Shown here: piece by piece, positions 1-4,963 of the stretch
Numbering within the stretch: the stretch's first letter is position 1
Layout: each line of letters opens with the position of its first letter
NCBI GenBank assembly: GCA_013694495.1
Contig: JACDCH010000315.1
Location: forward strand, 1 to 7,659
Source of the DNA: Acidimicrobiia bacterium
GTDB taxonomy: Bacteria; Actinomycetota; Acidimicrobiia; Acidimicrobiales; JACDCH01
DNA: 7,659 nt
Reading direction: 5' to 3'
Translations under genes and position numbers: made by a program
The notes under the pieces: model-generated
The model's database searches: none
What the model was told of the DNA's origin: nothing
Seen by the model: only the letters and a program-made list of their open reading frames with translations

Positions 1-134
1 GCACTGGGCGTCGCTCGCAAGGACGCAGGCAGCAGGCTGGGACCCGCCCAGTCAAGGGCCGAGGACGCAGCGAGCGGCGTTCAGGGCCGTTGAATACCCG
101 GCATGACTTGCGAGCGGGACCACGAGCGGGACCA
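1..134. other. Non-coding stretch downstream of dut with repeats
   Basis: No convincing gene is seen here. The stretch lies just past the dut stop codon and reaches the left edge of the window. It contains a perfect 12-bp tandem duplication (111-122 and 123-134), an 8-bp inverted repeat (3-10 with 45-52) and a 10-bp inverted repeat (12-21 with 107-116). These could fold in the 3' end of the dut transcript, but there is no T-run typical of an intrinsic terminator. I see no tRNA-like T-loop or cloverleaf. Confidence 0.5.
111..134. repeat. 12-bp perfect tandem direct repeat (2 copies)
   Basis: The unit CGAGCGGGACCA occurs twice head to tail, at 111-122 and 123-134, ending at the base next to the dut TAA stop (complement of 135-137). 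A related CGAGCGG lies at 81-87. It may be a slippage duplication or a binding site; nothing in the sequence decides which. Confidence 0.85.
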
Positions 135-581
135 TTAACGGCCGGAGGAGCCGAAGCGGCCCTCGCCCCGCACGCTCGCCGGCAACGTCTCGACCTCGCT
201 GAACGTGAACTCGTCGACCCGCTGCAGCACGAGCTGGGCGATGCGATCGCCCCGGCGCACCTCGTAGGGCTCGGTCGGGTCCGTGTTGATCAGCACCACC
301 ATGAGCTCGCCGCGGTAGCCAGCGTCGACCAGGCCCGGCGTGTTCAGGCAGGTCACGCCATGGCGGGCAGCGAGGCCGCTGCGGGGCAGCACGAAGCCGG
401 CCCAGCCGAAGGGGATGGCCACCGCCACGCCCGTCGGGACGACGTGGCGCCCGCCCGCCGCGGCCAGGACGCACCCTTCGCGGGCCACGAGGTCGGCGCC
501 GGCGTCGCCGGGGTGGGAGTACGCGGGGAGCGGGAGGTCGGGGTCGAGGCGGACGACCTCCAAGGCGGGCAGCTCGGGCAC
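135..581 (-). CDS. dut: dUTP diphosphatase (dUTPase)
   Basis: Hydrolyses dUTP to dUMP and pyrophosphate, keeping uracil out of DNA and supplying dUMP for thymidylate synthesis; a cytoplasmic homotrimer in this family. At 148 aa it has the usual length of trimeric dUTPases. All five family motifs are readable: I AGADL (28-31 region), II PRSGLA (66-71), III NTPGLVDAGYRGEL (80-93, with catalytic Asp86 and the uracil-pocket Tyr89), IV RGDRIAQLV (110-118) and V RGEGRFGSSG (138-147), the mobile C-terminal arm that closes over the nucleotide. The start is GTG at 581, preceded at 8 nt by a GAAGG ribosome-binding site (595-591 on the minus strand). The early part, VVRLDPDLPLPAY, resembles actinobacterial homologues. 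It diverges from orn with 20 bp between start codons, so its promoter probably lies inside the orn 5' end. Confidence 0.97.
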   Translation of the reverse strand: MPELPALEVVRLDPDLPLPAYSHPGDAGADLVAREGCVLAAAGGRHVVPTGVAVAIPFGWAGFVLPRSGLAARHGVTCLNTPGLVDAGYRGELMVVLINTDPTEPYEVRRGDRIAQLVLQRVDEFTFSEVETLPASVRGEGRFGSSGR

Positions 582-587
582 GACCGC

Positions 588-593
588 TACCTT
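588..593 (+). promoter_or_regulatory. Putative -10 box of orn (TACCTT), leaderless start
   Basis: TACCTT fits the actinobacterial TANNNT -10 consensus and ends 8 nt before the orn GTG at 602. No Shine-Dalgarno sequence precedes that GTG. Together these suggest transcription starts at or next to the start codon. No clear -35 box is seen, which is common for such promoters. Confidence 0.5.
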
Positions 594-601
594 CGCACGA
601 C

Positions 602-1165
602 GTGCTCGTCTGGATGGACCTCGAGATGACCGGGCTCGAGCCCGACAAGGACGTGATCGTCGAGATCGCCACGCTCATCACCGACGACGAGCTCGAGATC
701 GTCGCCGAGGGCCCCGACGTCGTGGTGCACCAGCCGCCCGAGGCCATGGCGGTGATGGGCGACTTCGTGCGCAACATGCACACGAAGTCCGGGCTGCTGC
801 CGCTGATCCTGGCGTCGACGACGTCGCTGGAGGAGGCCGGGGCCCAGACCCTCGCGTTCATCCGGGAGCACGTGCCGGTGGCGGGGTCGACGCCGTTGTG
901 CGGCAACTCGATCGGCACCGACCGTCGCTTCCTCGCCCGGTACCTGCCCTCCATCGAGGGCCACCTGCACTACCGCAGCATCGACGTGTCGACGGTCAAG
1001 GAGCTGGCCCGGCGCTGGTACCCCGAGACGTTGAAGGACCGTCCGGAGAAGGACGGCCGTCACCGCGCCCTCGACGACATCAGGGACTCGGTGGCCGAGC
1101 TGCGGTACTACCGCCGGGCCGTGTTCCGGGCGGCGACGCCGTCCGGTGACGCACCCGCGACGTGA
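602..1165 (+). CDS. orn: Oligoribonuclease (DEDDh 3'-5' exoribonuclease)
   Basis: Degrades very short RNA oligonucleotides, including dinucleotides such as pGpG, to mononucleotides in the cytoplasm; it is the last step of RNA turnover and also ends cyclic-di-GMP breakdown. The 187-aa length is normal. Catalytic residues of the DEDDh fold are visible: Asp6 and Glu8 in WMDLEMTGL, Asp107 in CGNSIGTDRRFLARYLP, and His154 and Asp159 in HRALDDIRDSVAEL. The YRSIDVSTVKELARRWYPE stretch (124-142) is also very close to the E. coli enzyme. GTG 602 is chosen because it places the first catalytic motif at the usual distance, has no upstream in-frame alternative that fits, and sits 8 nt after a TANNNT box. 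It is divergent from dut and followed by the whiB7 leader, with no clear terminator between. Confidence 0.96.
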   Translation: MLVWMDLEMTGLEPDKDVIVEIATLITDDELEIVAEGPDVVVHQPPEAMAVMGDFVRNMHTKSGLLPLILASTTSLEEAGAQTLAFIREHVPVAGSTPLCGNSIGTDRRFLARYLPSIEGHLHYRSIDVSTVKELARRWYPETLKDRPEKDGRHRALDDIRDSVAELRYYRRAVFRAATPSGDAPAT

Positions 1166-1182
1166 CCGCGAGTCCTTTCCGG

Positions 1183-1220
1183 TAAATGCATTGACGCCAC
1201 CCGTTGGTATGTGGTGTCCT
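1183..1220 (+). promoter_or_regulatory. Putative autoregulated whiB7 promoter (AT-rich element + -35)
   Basis: TTGACG (1191-1196) is a 5/6 match to the -35 consensus. It is preceded, after three bases, by TAAAT (1183-1187), an AT-rich patch in otherwise very GC-rich DNA. WhiB7 is known to activate promoters together with the primary sigma factor by placing its AT-hook on an AT-rich site about 3 bp upstream of the -35. The -10 is unclear: TGTCCT (1215-1220) has an 18-bp spacer; TATGTG (1208-1213) looks better as a hexamer but is only 11 bp away. The predicted transcript would start near 1227, giving a leader of about 400 nt. Confidence 0.55.
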
Positions 1221-1271
1221 CAGCGCACGACCGGGAGGGCACCTCTGCCCGCCCCTGACTTGGAGCGATCG

Positions 1272-1499
1272 ATGGACGACATCACCGGCATCACGCAGAT
1301 GGGCATGCAGCTCGTCGCCGGTGACTCGCGCCCCTGCGCCGGTTCCGGTCGTTCGATCTCCGCCTCCCGCCCGTGGTCCGGCACGACCACCCACGCGCAG
1401 GCCGACTTCGCCGCCGCCAACGGCACCAAGCCGGCCACCCCCGTGCTCGTCGACATGCCGAGCACGCAGCGCCACCGACAGCCAAGAGGCACCCCGTAG
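1272..1499 (+). CDS. Upstream ORF (leader peptide) of whiB7
   Basis: A 75-aa open frame starting at ATG 1272, with GGAG (1262-1265) six bases upstream, and ending at TAG 1497-1499. I recognise no domain: the product begins MDDITGITQMGM and becomes rich in Ser, Thr, Ala, Pro and Arg, without a signal peptide or membrane segment. Its likely role is regulatory. The last codons (68-72) cover the proposed antiterminator arm at 1475-1483 and the stop codon lies inside a hairpin. A ribosome finishing this ORF would therefore mask the antiterminator and let the terminator form, while slowed or stalled translation would leave the arm free. An in-frame ATG at 1209 exists but falls in the promoter, so it is unlikely. 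It could instead be a real small protein. Confidence 0.65.
   Translation: MDDITGITQMGMQLVAGDSRPCAGSGRSISASRPWSGTTTHAQADFAAANGTKPATPVLVDMPSTQRHRQPRGTP
1282..1324 (+). other. 8-bp inverted repeat in the start of the leader ORF
   Basis: TCACCGGC (1282-1289) and GCCGGTGA (1317-1324) are perfectly complementary with a 27-nt loop, beginning 10 nt after the leader ORF start codon. It could be a pause hairpin that lets the first ribosome catch up with RNA polymerase, as in other attenuators. This is inference; an 8-bp match in GC-rich DNA can arise by chance. Confidence 0.3.
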
Positions 1500-1536
1500 G
1501 AACGCTCCTACCAGGGAAGCACTCAGAGGCCGTCGG
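1475..1536 (+). promoter_or_regulatory. Proposed antiterminator enclosing a stop-codon hairpin
   Basis: CCGACAGCC (1475-1483) can pair with GGCCGTCGG (1528-1536), eight pairs and one A-C mismatch (1480/1531). The right side is the left arm of the terminator, so the two structures exclude each other. Inside the enclosed loop a second hairpin forms: GTAGGA (1496-1501) with TCCTAC (1506-1511), a perfect 6-bp stem with loop ACGC, which includes the TAG stop of the leader ORF. The left arm lies in the last codons of that ORF, where a terminating ribosome would cover or disrupt it. Confidence 0.5.
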
Positions 1537-1562
1537 AGAAATCCGGCGGCCTTTCTCGTTCT
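1525..1562 (+). terminator. Intrinsic terminator in the whiB7 leader (attenuator)
   Basis: The left arm 1527-1537 (AGGCCGTCGGA) pairs fully with 1542-1552 (TCCGGCGGCCT), 11 pairs including one G-T wobble, around a GAAA tetraloop (1538-1541). Two more pairs (1526/1553 wobble, 1525/1554) can extend it. A T-rich tail TTTCTCGTTCT (1552-1562) follows, notable in this GC-rich DNA. It sits 63 nt upstream of the whiB7 start codon and after the leader ORF, so it would abort transcripts before whiB7 unless the antiterminator forms. Confidence 0.85.
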
Positions 1563-1610
1563 CCGGCCCCGGCTCCCGAAACCAACCGACCGAAGCGAAA
1601 ATGCGAACCA

Positions 1611-1618
1611 GAAGGGGG
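1611..1618 (+). promoter_or_regulatory. Ribosome-binding site of whiB7
   Basis: GAAGGGGG ends 6 nt before ATG 1625 and is the strongest Shine-Dalgarno sequence in the window. It decides for this start over the in-frame ATG at 1601, which has no good site. Confidence 0.75.
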
Positions 1619-1624
1619 ACGGCG

Positions 1625-2002
1625 ATGATCGTCGCCGAGTACACCGAAGAGCTCGAACCCGACAGTCTCGGCGCCGGCGACACCTCGTGGTGGGCCGACG
1701 CCCGCTGCAACGATGCCGCCGGCACCATGACCGGTCTGTTCTTCAGCGACGAGCTGCAGGACATCGCCCGGGCCAAGCAGATCTGCGCGCTCTGCCCGGT
1801 CCTGGTCGACTGCCTCGAGGGCGCCATCGAGCGGCGCGAGCCGTGGGGCGTCTGGGGCGGCCAGCTCTTCCTCAACGGTCGGATCCTGGCGAGCAAGCGC
1901 CGCCGGGGCCGTCCACCCAAGACCCCTCGTCCCGAGGACCAACTGCCGGAGATCGCGATCCCGGCCCACCTGGTCGGTCGGGTCGAGCTCAGGACCGCCT
2001 GA
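1625..2002 (+). CDS. whiB7: WhiB7-like iron-sulfur transcriptional regulator
   Basis: A 125-aa Wbl protein, in this family a [4Fe-4S] protein that binds the primary sigma factor and activates transcription. Four cluster cysteines are present: Cys28, Cys54, Cys57 and Cys63 (CALCPVLVDC gives C-x2-C-x5-C). The EPWGVWGG turn (72-79) is followed by QLFLNGRILASKRRRGRPPK, where RGRP (94-97) is an AT-hook. The order GVWGG, then a short linker, then a basic AT-hook is typical of WhiB7/WblC, which controls intrinsic resistance to ribosome-targeting antibiotics; other WhiB classes mostly lack it. A 26-residue tail after the hook (100-125) is longer than in mycobacterial WhiB7, which ends soon after the hook. 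The attenuator-type leader supports the WhiB7 assignment independently. The WhiB family is certain; the WhiB7 subclass is likely. Confidence 0.85.
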   Translation: MIVAEYTEELEPDSLGAGDTSWWADARCNDAAGTMTGLFFSDELQDIARAKQICALCPVLVDCLEGAIERREPWGVWGGQLFLNGRILASKRRRGRPPKTPRPEDQLPEIAIPAHLVGRVELRTA

Positions 2003-2051
2003 CCCCGTCTCCGTGCAGGGAGGTCGGTGGGCGGGTCGGGGCAACGGAAGC

Positions 2052-2084
2052 GCCACCGGTGGGGTCCCCCCGCCCACCGGTGGC
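2052..2084. repeat. Strong hairpin built from two identical palindromes
   Basis: The 10-bp palindrome CCACCGGTGG occurs at 2053-2062 and again at 2074-2083. The arms extend to a perfect 12-bp stem (2052-2063 with 2073-2084) around a 9-nt loop. It lies between whiB7 and the thioredoxin lipoprotein gene. It could terminate whiB7 transcripts, although there is no T-run, or act as a paired operator for a dimeric regulator, since each arm is itself a palindrome. Confidence 0.7.
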
Positions 2085-2114
2085 CACGCGAGCCCCGGCC
2101 CGCCTGTCGGGCGG

Positions 2115-2120
2115 TACCGT
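2115..2120 (+). promoter_or_regulatory. Putative -10 box for the thioredoxin-ccdA operon (TACCGT)
   Basis: TACCGT matches TANNNT and ends 6 nt before ATG 2127, which has no Shine-Dalgarno sequence. This suggests a leaderless transcript for the four-gene operon. No -35 is evident. Confidence 0.5.
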
Positions 2121-2126
2121 CGATCG

Positions 2127-2669
2127 ATGCGCCGGGCCTTGATCGTCAGCCTTCTGCTGGCCGGGGTCATGGCGGTGGGGTGCACCGATGCACCGGACAC
2201 GGCGGGCCCGACGAACGACGAACCCACCGAGGGCGAGCCCGAGGCCAACGCCACCGAGCGAGTGCTCACCGGCCTCGGCGAGGGGGCCGGCGAGGTCGAC
2301 CTGGCGGGCTTCAGGGGAACGCCGCTGGTCGTCAACTTCTTCGCCTCCACCTGCGTGCCGTGCGTCGAGGAGATGCCGGCCATCGAGCGGGTGTTCCAGG
2401 CCGGCGCCGGCCGCTTCGCGGTGGTCGGCGTGGCCGTGAACGACCGCGTCGACGACGCCCTCGCGCTCGTCGAGCGCACCGGCGTGACCTGGGACCTCGC
2501 CACCGACCCCGACGGCACCTTCATCCGCGCCATGGGCGGTCTCTACCTGCCGACCACCGCCCTGATCGACGCCGAGGGTGAGGTCGTCGAGGTGCGCACG
2601 GGGACGCTCGACGCCGACGAGCTCGTCGACCTGCTCGACGAGCACCTCGGCCTGCGCGTGGAGCTCTGA
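2127..2669 (+). CDS. Thioredoxin-like lipoprotein (TlpA/ResA type)
   Basis: A 180-aa protein expected on the outer face of the cytoplasmic membrane, reducing disulfides there. The N-terminus MRRALIVSLLLAGVMAVGC is a lipoprotein signal peptide; Cys19 would be lipidated (the -3 residue is Ala, a little off the lipobox consensus). An acidic Pro/Glu/Thr-rich linker follows (about 20-45). The thioredoxin fold begins near 55, with the active site FFASTCVPCVEEMP (Cys76 and Cys79) and the cis-proline loop in LYLPTTALID. Translation from ATG 2127 gives a complete signal peptide; the frame is open further upstream but that part does not look coding. A ccdA-type gene follows 7 bp after the stop, the expected electron donor. 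Targets such as apocytochrome c or other exported proteins cannot be named, because no cytochrome genes are in view. Confidence 0.88.
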   Translation: MRRALIVSLLLAGVMAVGCTDAPDTAGPTNDEPTEGEPEANATERVLTGLGEGAGEVDLAGFRGTPLVVNFFASTCVPCVEEMPAIERVFQAGAGRFAVVGVAVNDRVDDALALVERTGVTWDLATDPDGTFIRAMGGLYLPTTALIDAEGEVVEVRTGTLDADELVDLLDEHLGLRVEL

Positions 2670-2676
2670 TCTGAGC

Positions 2677-3525
2677 GTGCTCGAGGGCGACTTCGCCATC
2701 GCGTTCGCCCAGGGGATGGTGGCGGTGGCCAACCCCTGCGGCTTCGCCATGCTGCCCGCCTACCTGTCGTTCTTCGTCGGCCTCGAGGGAGTCGACACCG
2801 CCGACACCCGGAGCTCCCTGTCCCGGGCCCTCGCCGTCGGCCTTTCGGTGTCGGCCGGGTTCGCGGTGACCTTTGCGGTGGCGGGCCTGATCATCCGGCA
2901 CCTGACCGACGCGCTGTTCGACATCGGGCCGTGGGTGACGGTGGTGATCGGCGCCGGGCTCGTCGTGCTCGGGCTGGCGCTGCTCAACGGCCGCGAGCTG
3001 AAGCTGGCGCTGCCCCGCCTCGACCGGGGCGGCGCGTCGGGCAGCCCGCTGTCGATGGCGCTCTACGGCGTGTCGTACGCGGTCGTGTCGCTCGGCTGCA
3101 CGATCCCGCTCTTCCTCAGCGTCGTCGGCACCACCATCACCCGGACCAGCCTGCTGTCCGGCGTGGCCGTGTTCGTGGCCTACGCCGCCGGCTTCACCGT
3201 GCTGCTCACGAGCCTCACGATCGCGGTGGCGCTCGGCCGCCGCACGTTCGTCGGCTCGATCCGGCGCGCCCTCCCATGGATCCAGCGCATCAGCGGGGCC
3301 CTCGTCGCGCTGGCCGGCGCCTACGTCGCCTGGTACGGCTACTACGAGGCCCGCCGCTTCGGTGATGACGACGCCCTCGTCGAGGGCGTCACCGGGTGGT
3401 CGTCGGACGTGGCCCGGTGGATCTCCGACGCCGGGCCCACCACCCTCGGCCTGGTCCTCGCCCTCGTCATCGCCGCCGCCGCCGTGTTCGTGGCGTCCGC
3501 CCGCTCCCGAGCCCGTGCTCGCTGA
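2677..3525 (+). CDS. ccdA: CcdA/DsbD-type transmembrane thiol-disulfide transporter
   Basis: Carries reducing equivalents from cytoplasmic thioredoxin across the membrane to an extracytoplasmic thioredoxin-like partner. The 282-aa product has about seven hydrophobic segments (roughly 6-36, 51-74, 84-104, 125-150, 157-186, 198-223 and 255-275). The two essential cysteines of the family are in place: Cys21 in NPCGFAMLPAYLSFFVG in the first helix, and Cys141 in SLGCTIPLFLSVVG in the fourth. The seventh segment, after an acidic loop, is an addition to the usual six-helix core. GTG 2677 is taken as the start, 7 bp after the lipoprotein stop; the only nearby Shine-Dalgarno (GGAG at 2660-2663) is somewhat far, so translational coupling is likely. 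It overlaps the next gene by 11 nt. Confidence 0.88.
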   Translation: MLEGDFAIAFAQGMVAVANPCGFAMLPAYLSFFVGLEGVDTADTRSSLSRALAVGLSVSAGFAVTFAVAGLIIRHLTDALFDIGPWVTVVIGAGLVVLGLALLNGRELKLALPRLDRGGASGSPLSMALYGVSYAVVSLGCTIPLFLSVVGTTITRTSLLSGVAVFVAYAAGFTVLLTSLTIAVALGRRTFVGSIRRALPWIQRISGALVALAGAYVAWYGYYEARRFGDDDALVEGVTGWSSDVARWISDAGPTTLGLVLALVIAAAAVFVASARSRARAR

Positions 3526-4105
3526 ACTGCTCGCCCACCCCGGGGTCGAGGAGGACCTCGAACTGCGGAGCGCGTTCGGGATGATGGCCTTCCACGGCGG
3601 CAGCCTCGAGCGGGGCACCGACACCATCGCCGCCGCCGCCGCCGCCCGCAGCGGGGCGTCGCTGTACGCGATCCGCCAGCCCCCCGACCTGCGCTGGCAC
3701 ATCCCCTCGATCGACCTCGACCCGGCCGCCTCGCCGGCGCTGACCCGCTTCCTCGGCCACGTCGAGGTGGCGGTGGCCGTGCACGGCTACGGCCGGGACG
3801 GGATGTGGACCACGCTCCTGCTCGGCGGGCGCAACCGGGCCCTCGCCGCCGAGCTCGGCGTCTCCCTCCGCCACCAGCTCGGCGACGGCTTCACGGTCGT
3901 CGACGAGCTCGACGACGTGCCGGCCGACCTGCGGGGCGTGCACCCCCGCAACCCGGTGAACGGACCGGCCCGTCAGGGCGTGCAGCTCGAGCTCCCGCCC
4001 CGGGTGCGCGAGGGGAACGACGTCCCCACGTACCGGGCCGAGTACTCCGAAGCCATCGTCGAGGCGCTCGCCAGCGTCGCCCGGTCGTGGATCGCCGGCT
4101 CGTGA
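3515..4105 (+). CDS. Poly-gamma-glutamate hydrolase family protein (PF05908-like)
   Basis: A 196-aa protein resembling the phage and Bacillus YjqB/PghP family of zinc-dependent peptidases that cut gamma-glutamyl bonds. Family landmarks are the HGGSLERGTDTIA block (His27, Glu32), SLYAI (49-53), the WHIPS segment (61-65, His62), VAVHGYG (87-93, His90), LLLGGRN (101-107) and the C-terminal NPVNGPARQGVQLELPPRVR. Zinc ligands are probably among His27, Glu32 and His90; this is inferred from the family pattern. There is no signal peptide, so it should act in the cytoplasm, which makes an extracellular capsule substrate unlikely. GTG 3515 is the best start: it overlaps ccdA by 11 nt and leaves a sensible N-terminus (MLAELLAHPGVEEDLELR). 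It overlaps the HAD gene by 4 nt. The real substrate is unknown. Confidence 0.75.
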   Translation: MLAELLAHPGVEEDLELRSAFGMMAFHGGSLERGTDTIAAAAAARSGASLYAIRQPPDLRWHIPSIDLDPAASPALTRFLGHVEVAVAVHGYGRDGMWTTLLLGGRNRALAAELGVSLRHQLGDGFTVVDELDDVPADLRGVHPRNPVNGPARQGVQLELPPRVREGNDVPTYRAEYSEAIVEALASVARSWIAGS

Positions 4106-4926
4106 GCGCAGCCGCGAGCGCCAAGGTCGACCTGGTCGTGTCCGACCTCGACGGCACCCTCTGGCACCTCGACCACGACCTGCACCCGCGCACGCGGGAG
4201 GCGATCGTCGAGCTCGACCGACGCGGCGTGCCGCTGCTGATCGCCACCGGCCGGCGCGTGCAGTCGACGGCGGCACCGCTGGCCCGCTTCGGGCTGGCCC
4301 CGCCGGCCGTCTGCCTCAACGGTGCCCTCGGGGTCGACCTCGCCACCCACGAGCGGTTCCACCGGGCCGCGTTCTCGACCGACGCCGCGACGCGCGTGCT
4401 CGCCGCGTTCCGGGGCGCAGGGCTGCGGCCCTGCGTGTACGTCGACCGCGCCGACGACATCGCCGTGTACCTCGACCCCGCGCCGTCGACCCACCCCGAC
4501 CACGTGACCAGCTTCGGCCCGGCGGCGGGCACCGACGACCTCGACCGGGTCGTAGCCGAGGAGGCTGTCCTCTGCCTTTCGGTGCTGGGCCGGCCGGTCG
4601 ACGAGCTCCAGCGTGTCGTCGACGCCGTGGGCGACGCCGGCATCGCGCACCTCGGGCCCGACCGGGGCTACGGCGACTGGACGCTGACGGTCGCCGGCCC
4701 GGGCATGTCGAAGTGGGAGGGGGTGCTCGCCTACTGCGCCCACGCCGGCCTCGACCCAGACCGCGTGCTGGCCATCGGCGACGGCCCGAACGACCTCGAG
4801 CTCCTCAGCGGCGCCGCCGTCGCGGTCGTGACCGACGACGCCCACCCGGCCGTGCGCGACATCGCCCACCACGTCGTCGGCGCCGCCCTCGTCGGCGGCT
4901 GGGCCGACCTCCTCGACCTCGTGTGA
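4102..4926 (+). CDS. Cof-type HAD-superfamily phosphatase
   Basis: A 274-aa cytoplasmic hydrolase that probably removes phosphate from a small metabolite such as a sugar phosphate; the substrate cannot be read from the sequence. HAD motifs are all present: I SDLDGTL (14-20, nucleophile Asp15 and acid Asp17), II ATGR (48-51, Thr49), III Lys204 in GMSKWEGV, and IV IGDGPNDLELL (225-235, Asp227 and Asp231). The long cap inserted between motifs II and III (about 80-195) is of the C2 type, as in the Cof/YidA group. The start is GTG 4102, whose GTGA overlaps the upstream TGA, a classic coupled junction; GTG 4087 in the same frame is the alternative. It ends the operon that starts at 2127 and faces the LuxR-type gene tail to tail. 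Confidence 0.9.
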   Translation: MSAAASAKVDLVVSDLDGTLWHLDHDLHPRTREAIVELDRRGVPLLIATGRRVQSTAAPLARFGLAPPAVCLNGALGVDLATHERFHRAAFSTDAATRVLAAFRGAGLRPCVYVDRADDIAVYLDPAPSTHPDHVTSFGPAAGTDDLDRVVAEEAVLCLSVLGRPVDELQRVVDAVGDAGIAHLGPDRGYGDWTLTVAGPGMSKWEGVLAYCAHAGLDPDRVLAIGDGPNDLELLSGAAVAVVTDDAHPAVRDIAHHVVGAALVGGWADLLDLV

Positions 4927-4941
4927 GACGACGGGTTGCCG

Positions 4942-4963
4942 ACCGGCTCGCTCAGCGACCGGT
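4942..4963. terminator. Possible shared terminator hairpin of convergent genes
   Basis: ACCGG (4942-4946) pairs with CCGGT (4959-4963) and TCGC (4948-4951) with GCGA (4955-4958), leaving one bulged C (4947) and the loop TCA (4952-4954). The loop is exactly the stop codon of the minus-strand regulator. It lies between the HAD gene stop at 4926 and that stop. There is no T-run on either side, so termination efficiency is uncertain. Confidence 0.4.

Larger units (their letters stand above)
1166..1624 (+). promoter_or_regulatory. whiB7 leader region with ribosome-mediated attenuator
   Basis: This 459-base interval between orn and the whiB7-like gene is a regulatory leader. In order it holds a promoter candidate (1183-1220), a Shine-Dalgarno sequence (GGAG, 1262-1265) with a 75-codon upstream ORF (1272-1499), a small hairpin spanning the upstream ORF stop (1496-1511), a strong intrinsic terminator (1525-1562), and the whiB7 ribosome-binding site (1611-1618). 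A segment at 1475-1483 can pair with the terminator's left arm, giving a mutually exclusive antiterminator. Transcriptional attenuation through a leader ORF is established for whiB7/wblC in mycobacteria and Streptomyces; that it operates here is inferred from the structure. Confidence 0.75.

Noticed and set aside
1..134. tRNA gene or phage attachment site at the left edge
   Set aside because: No T-loop, anticodon arm or acceptor stem could be assembled on either strand; only short repeats are present.
52..954. Minus-strand open frame of 300 codons spanning dut and orn
   Set aside because: It overlaps two well-identified genes in other frames and reads as low-complexity sequence.
1208..1213. 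TATGTG as the -10 of the whiB7 promoter
   Set aside because: Only 11 bp separate it from TTGACG, too short for a sigma-70-type promoter; kept only as an alternative with an unseen -35.
1211..1258. Tiny GTG-started ORF (15 codons) before the main leader ORF
   Set aside because: It lies at the promoter, would be mostly upstream of or at the transcript start, and has no ribosome-binding site.
3362..3514. Longer N-terminus for the PGA hydrolase-family gene inside ccdA
   Set aside because: The upstream in-frame sequence is a Pro/Ser/Arg-rich shadow of ccdA; homology begins only after GTG 3515.
2521..3702. Long minus-strand open frame (393 codons) opposite ccdA
   Set aside because: Its translation is a low-complexity run of Arg, Gly, Glu, His and Ala, typical of the antisense of GC-rich genes, and the plus strand holds clear families.
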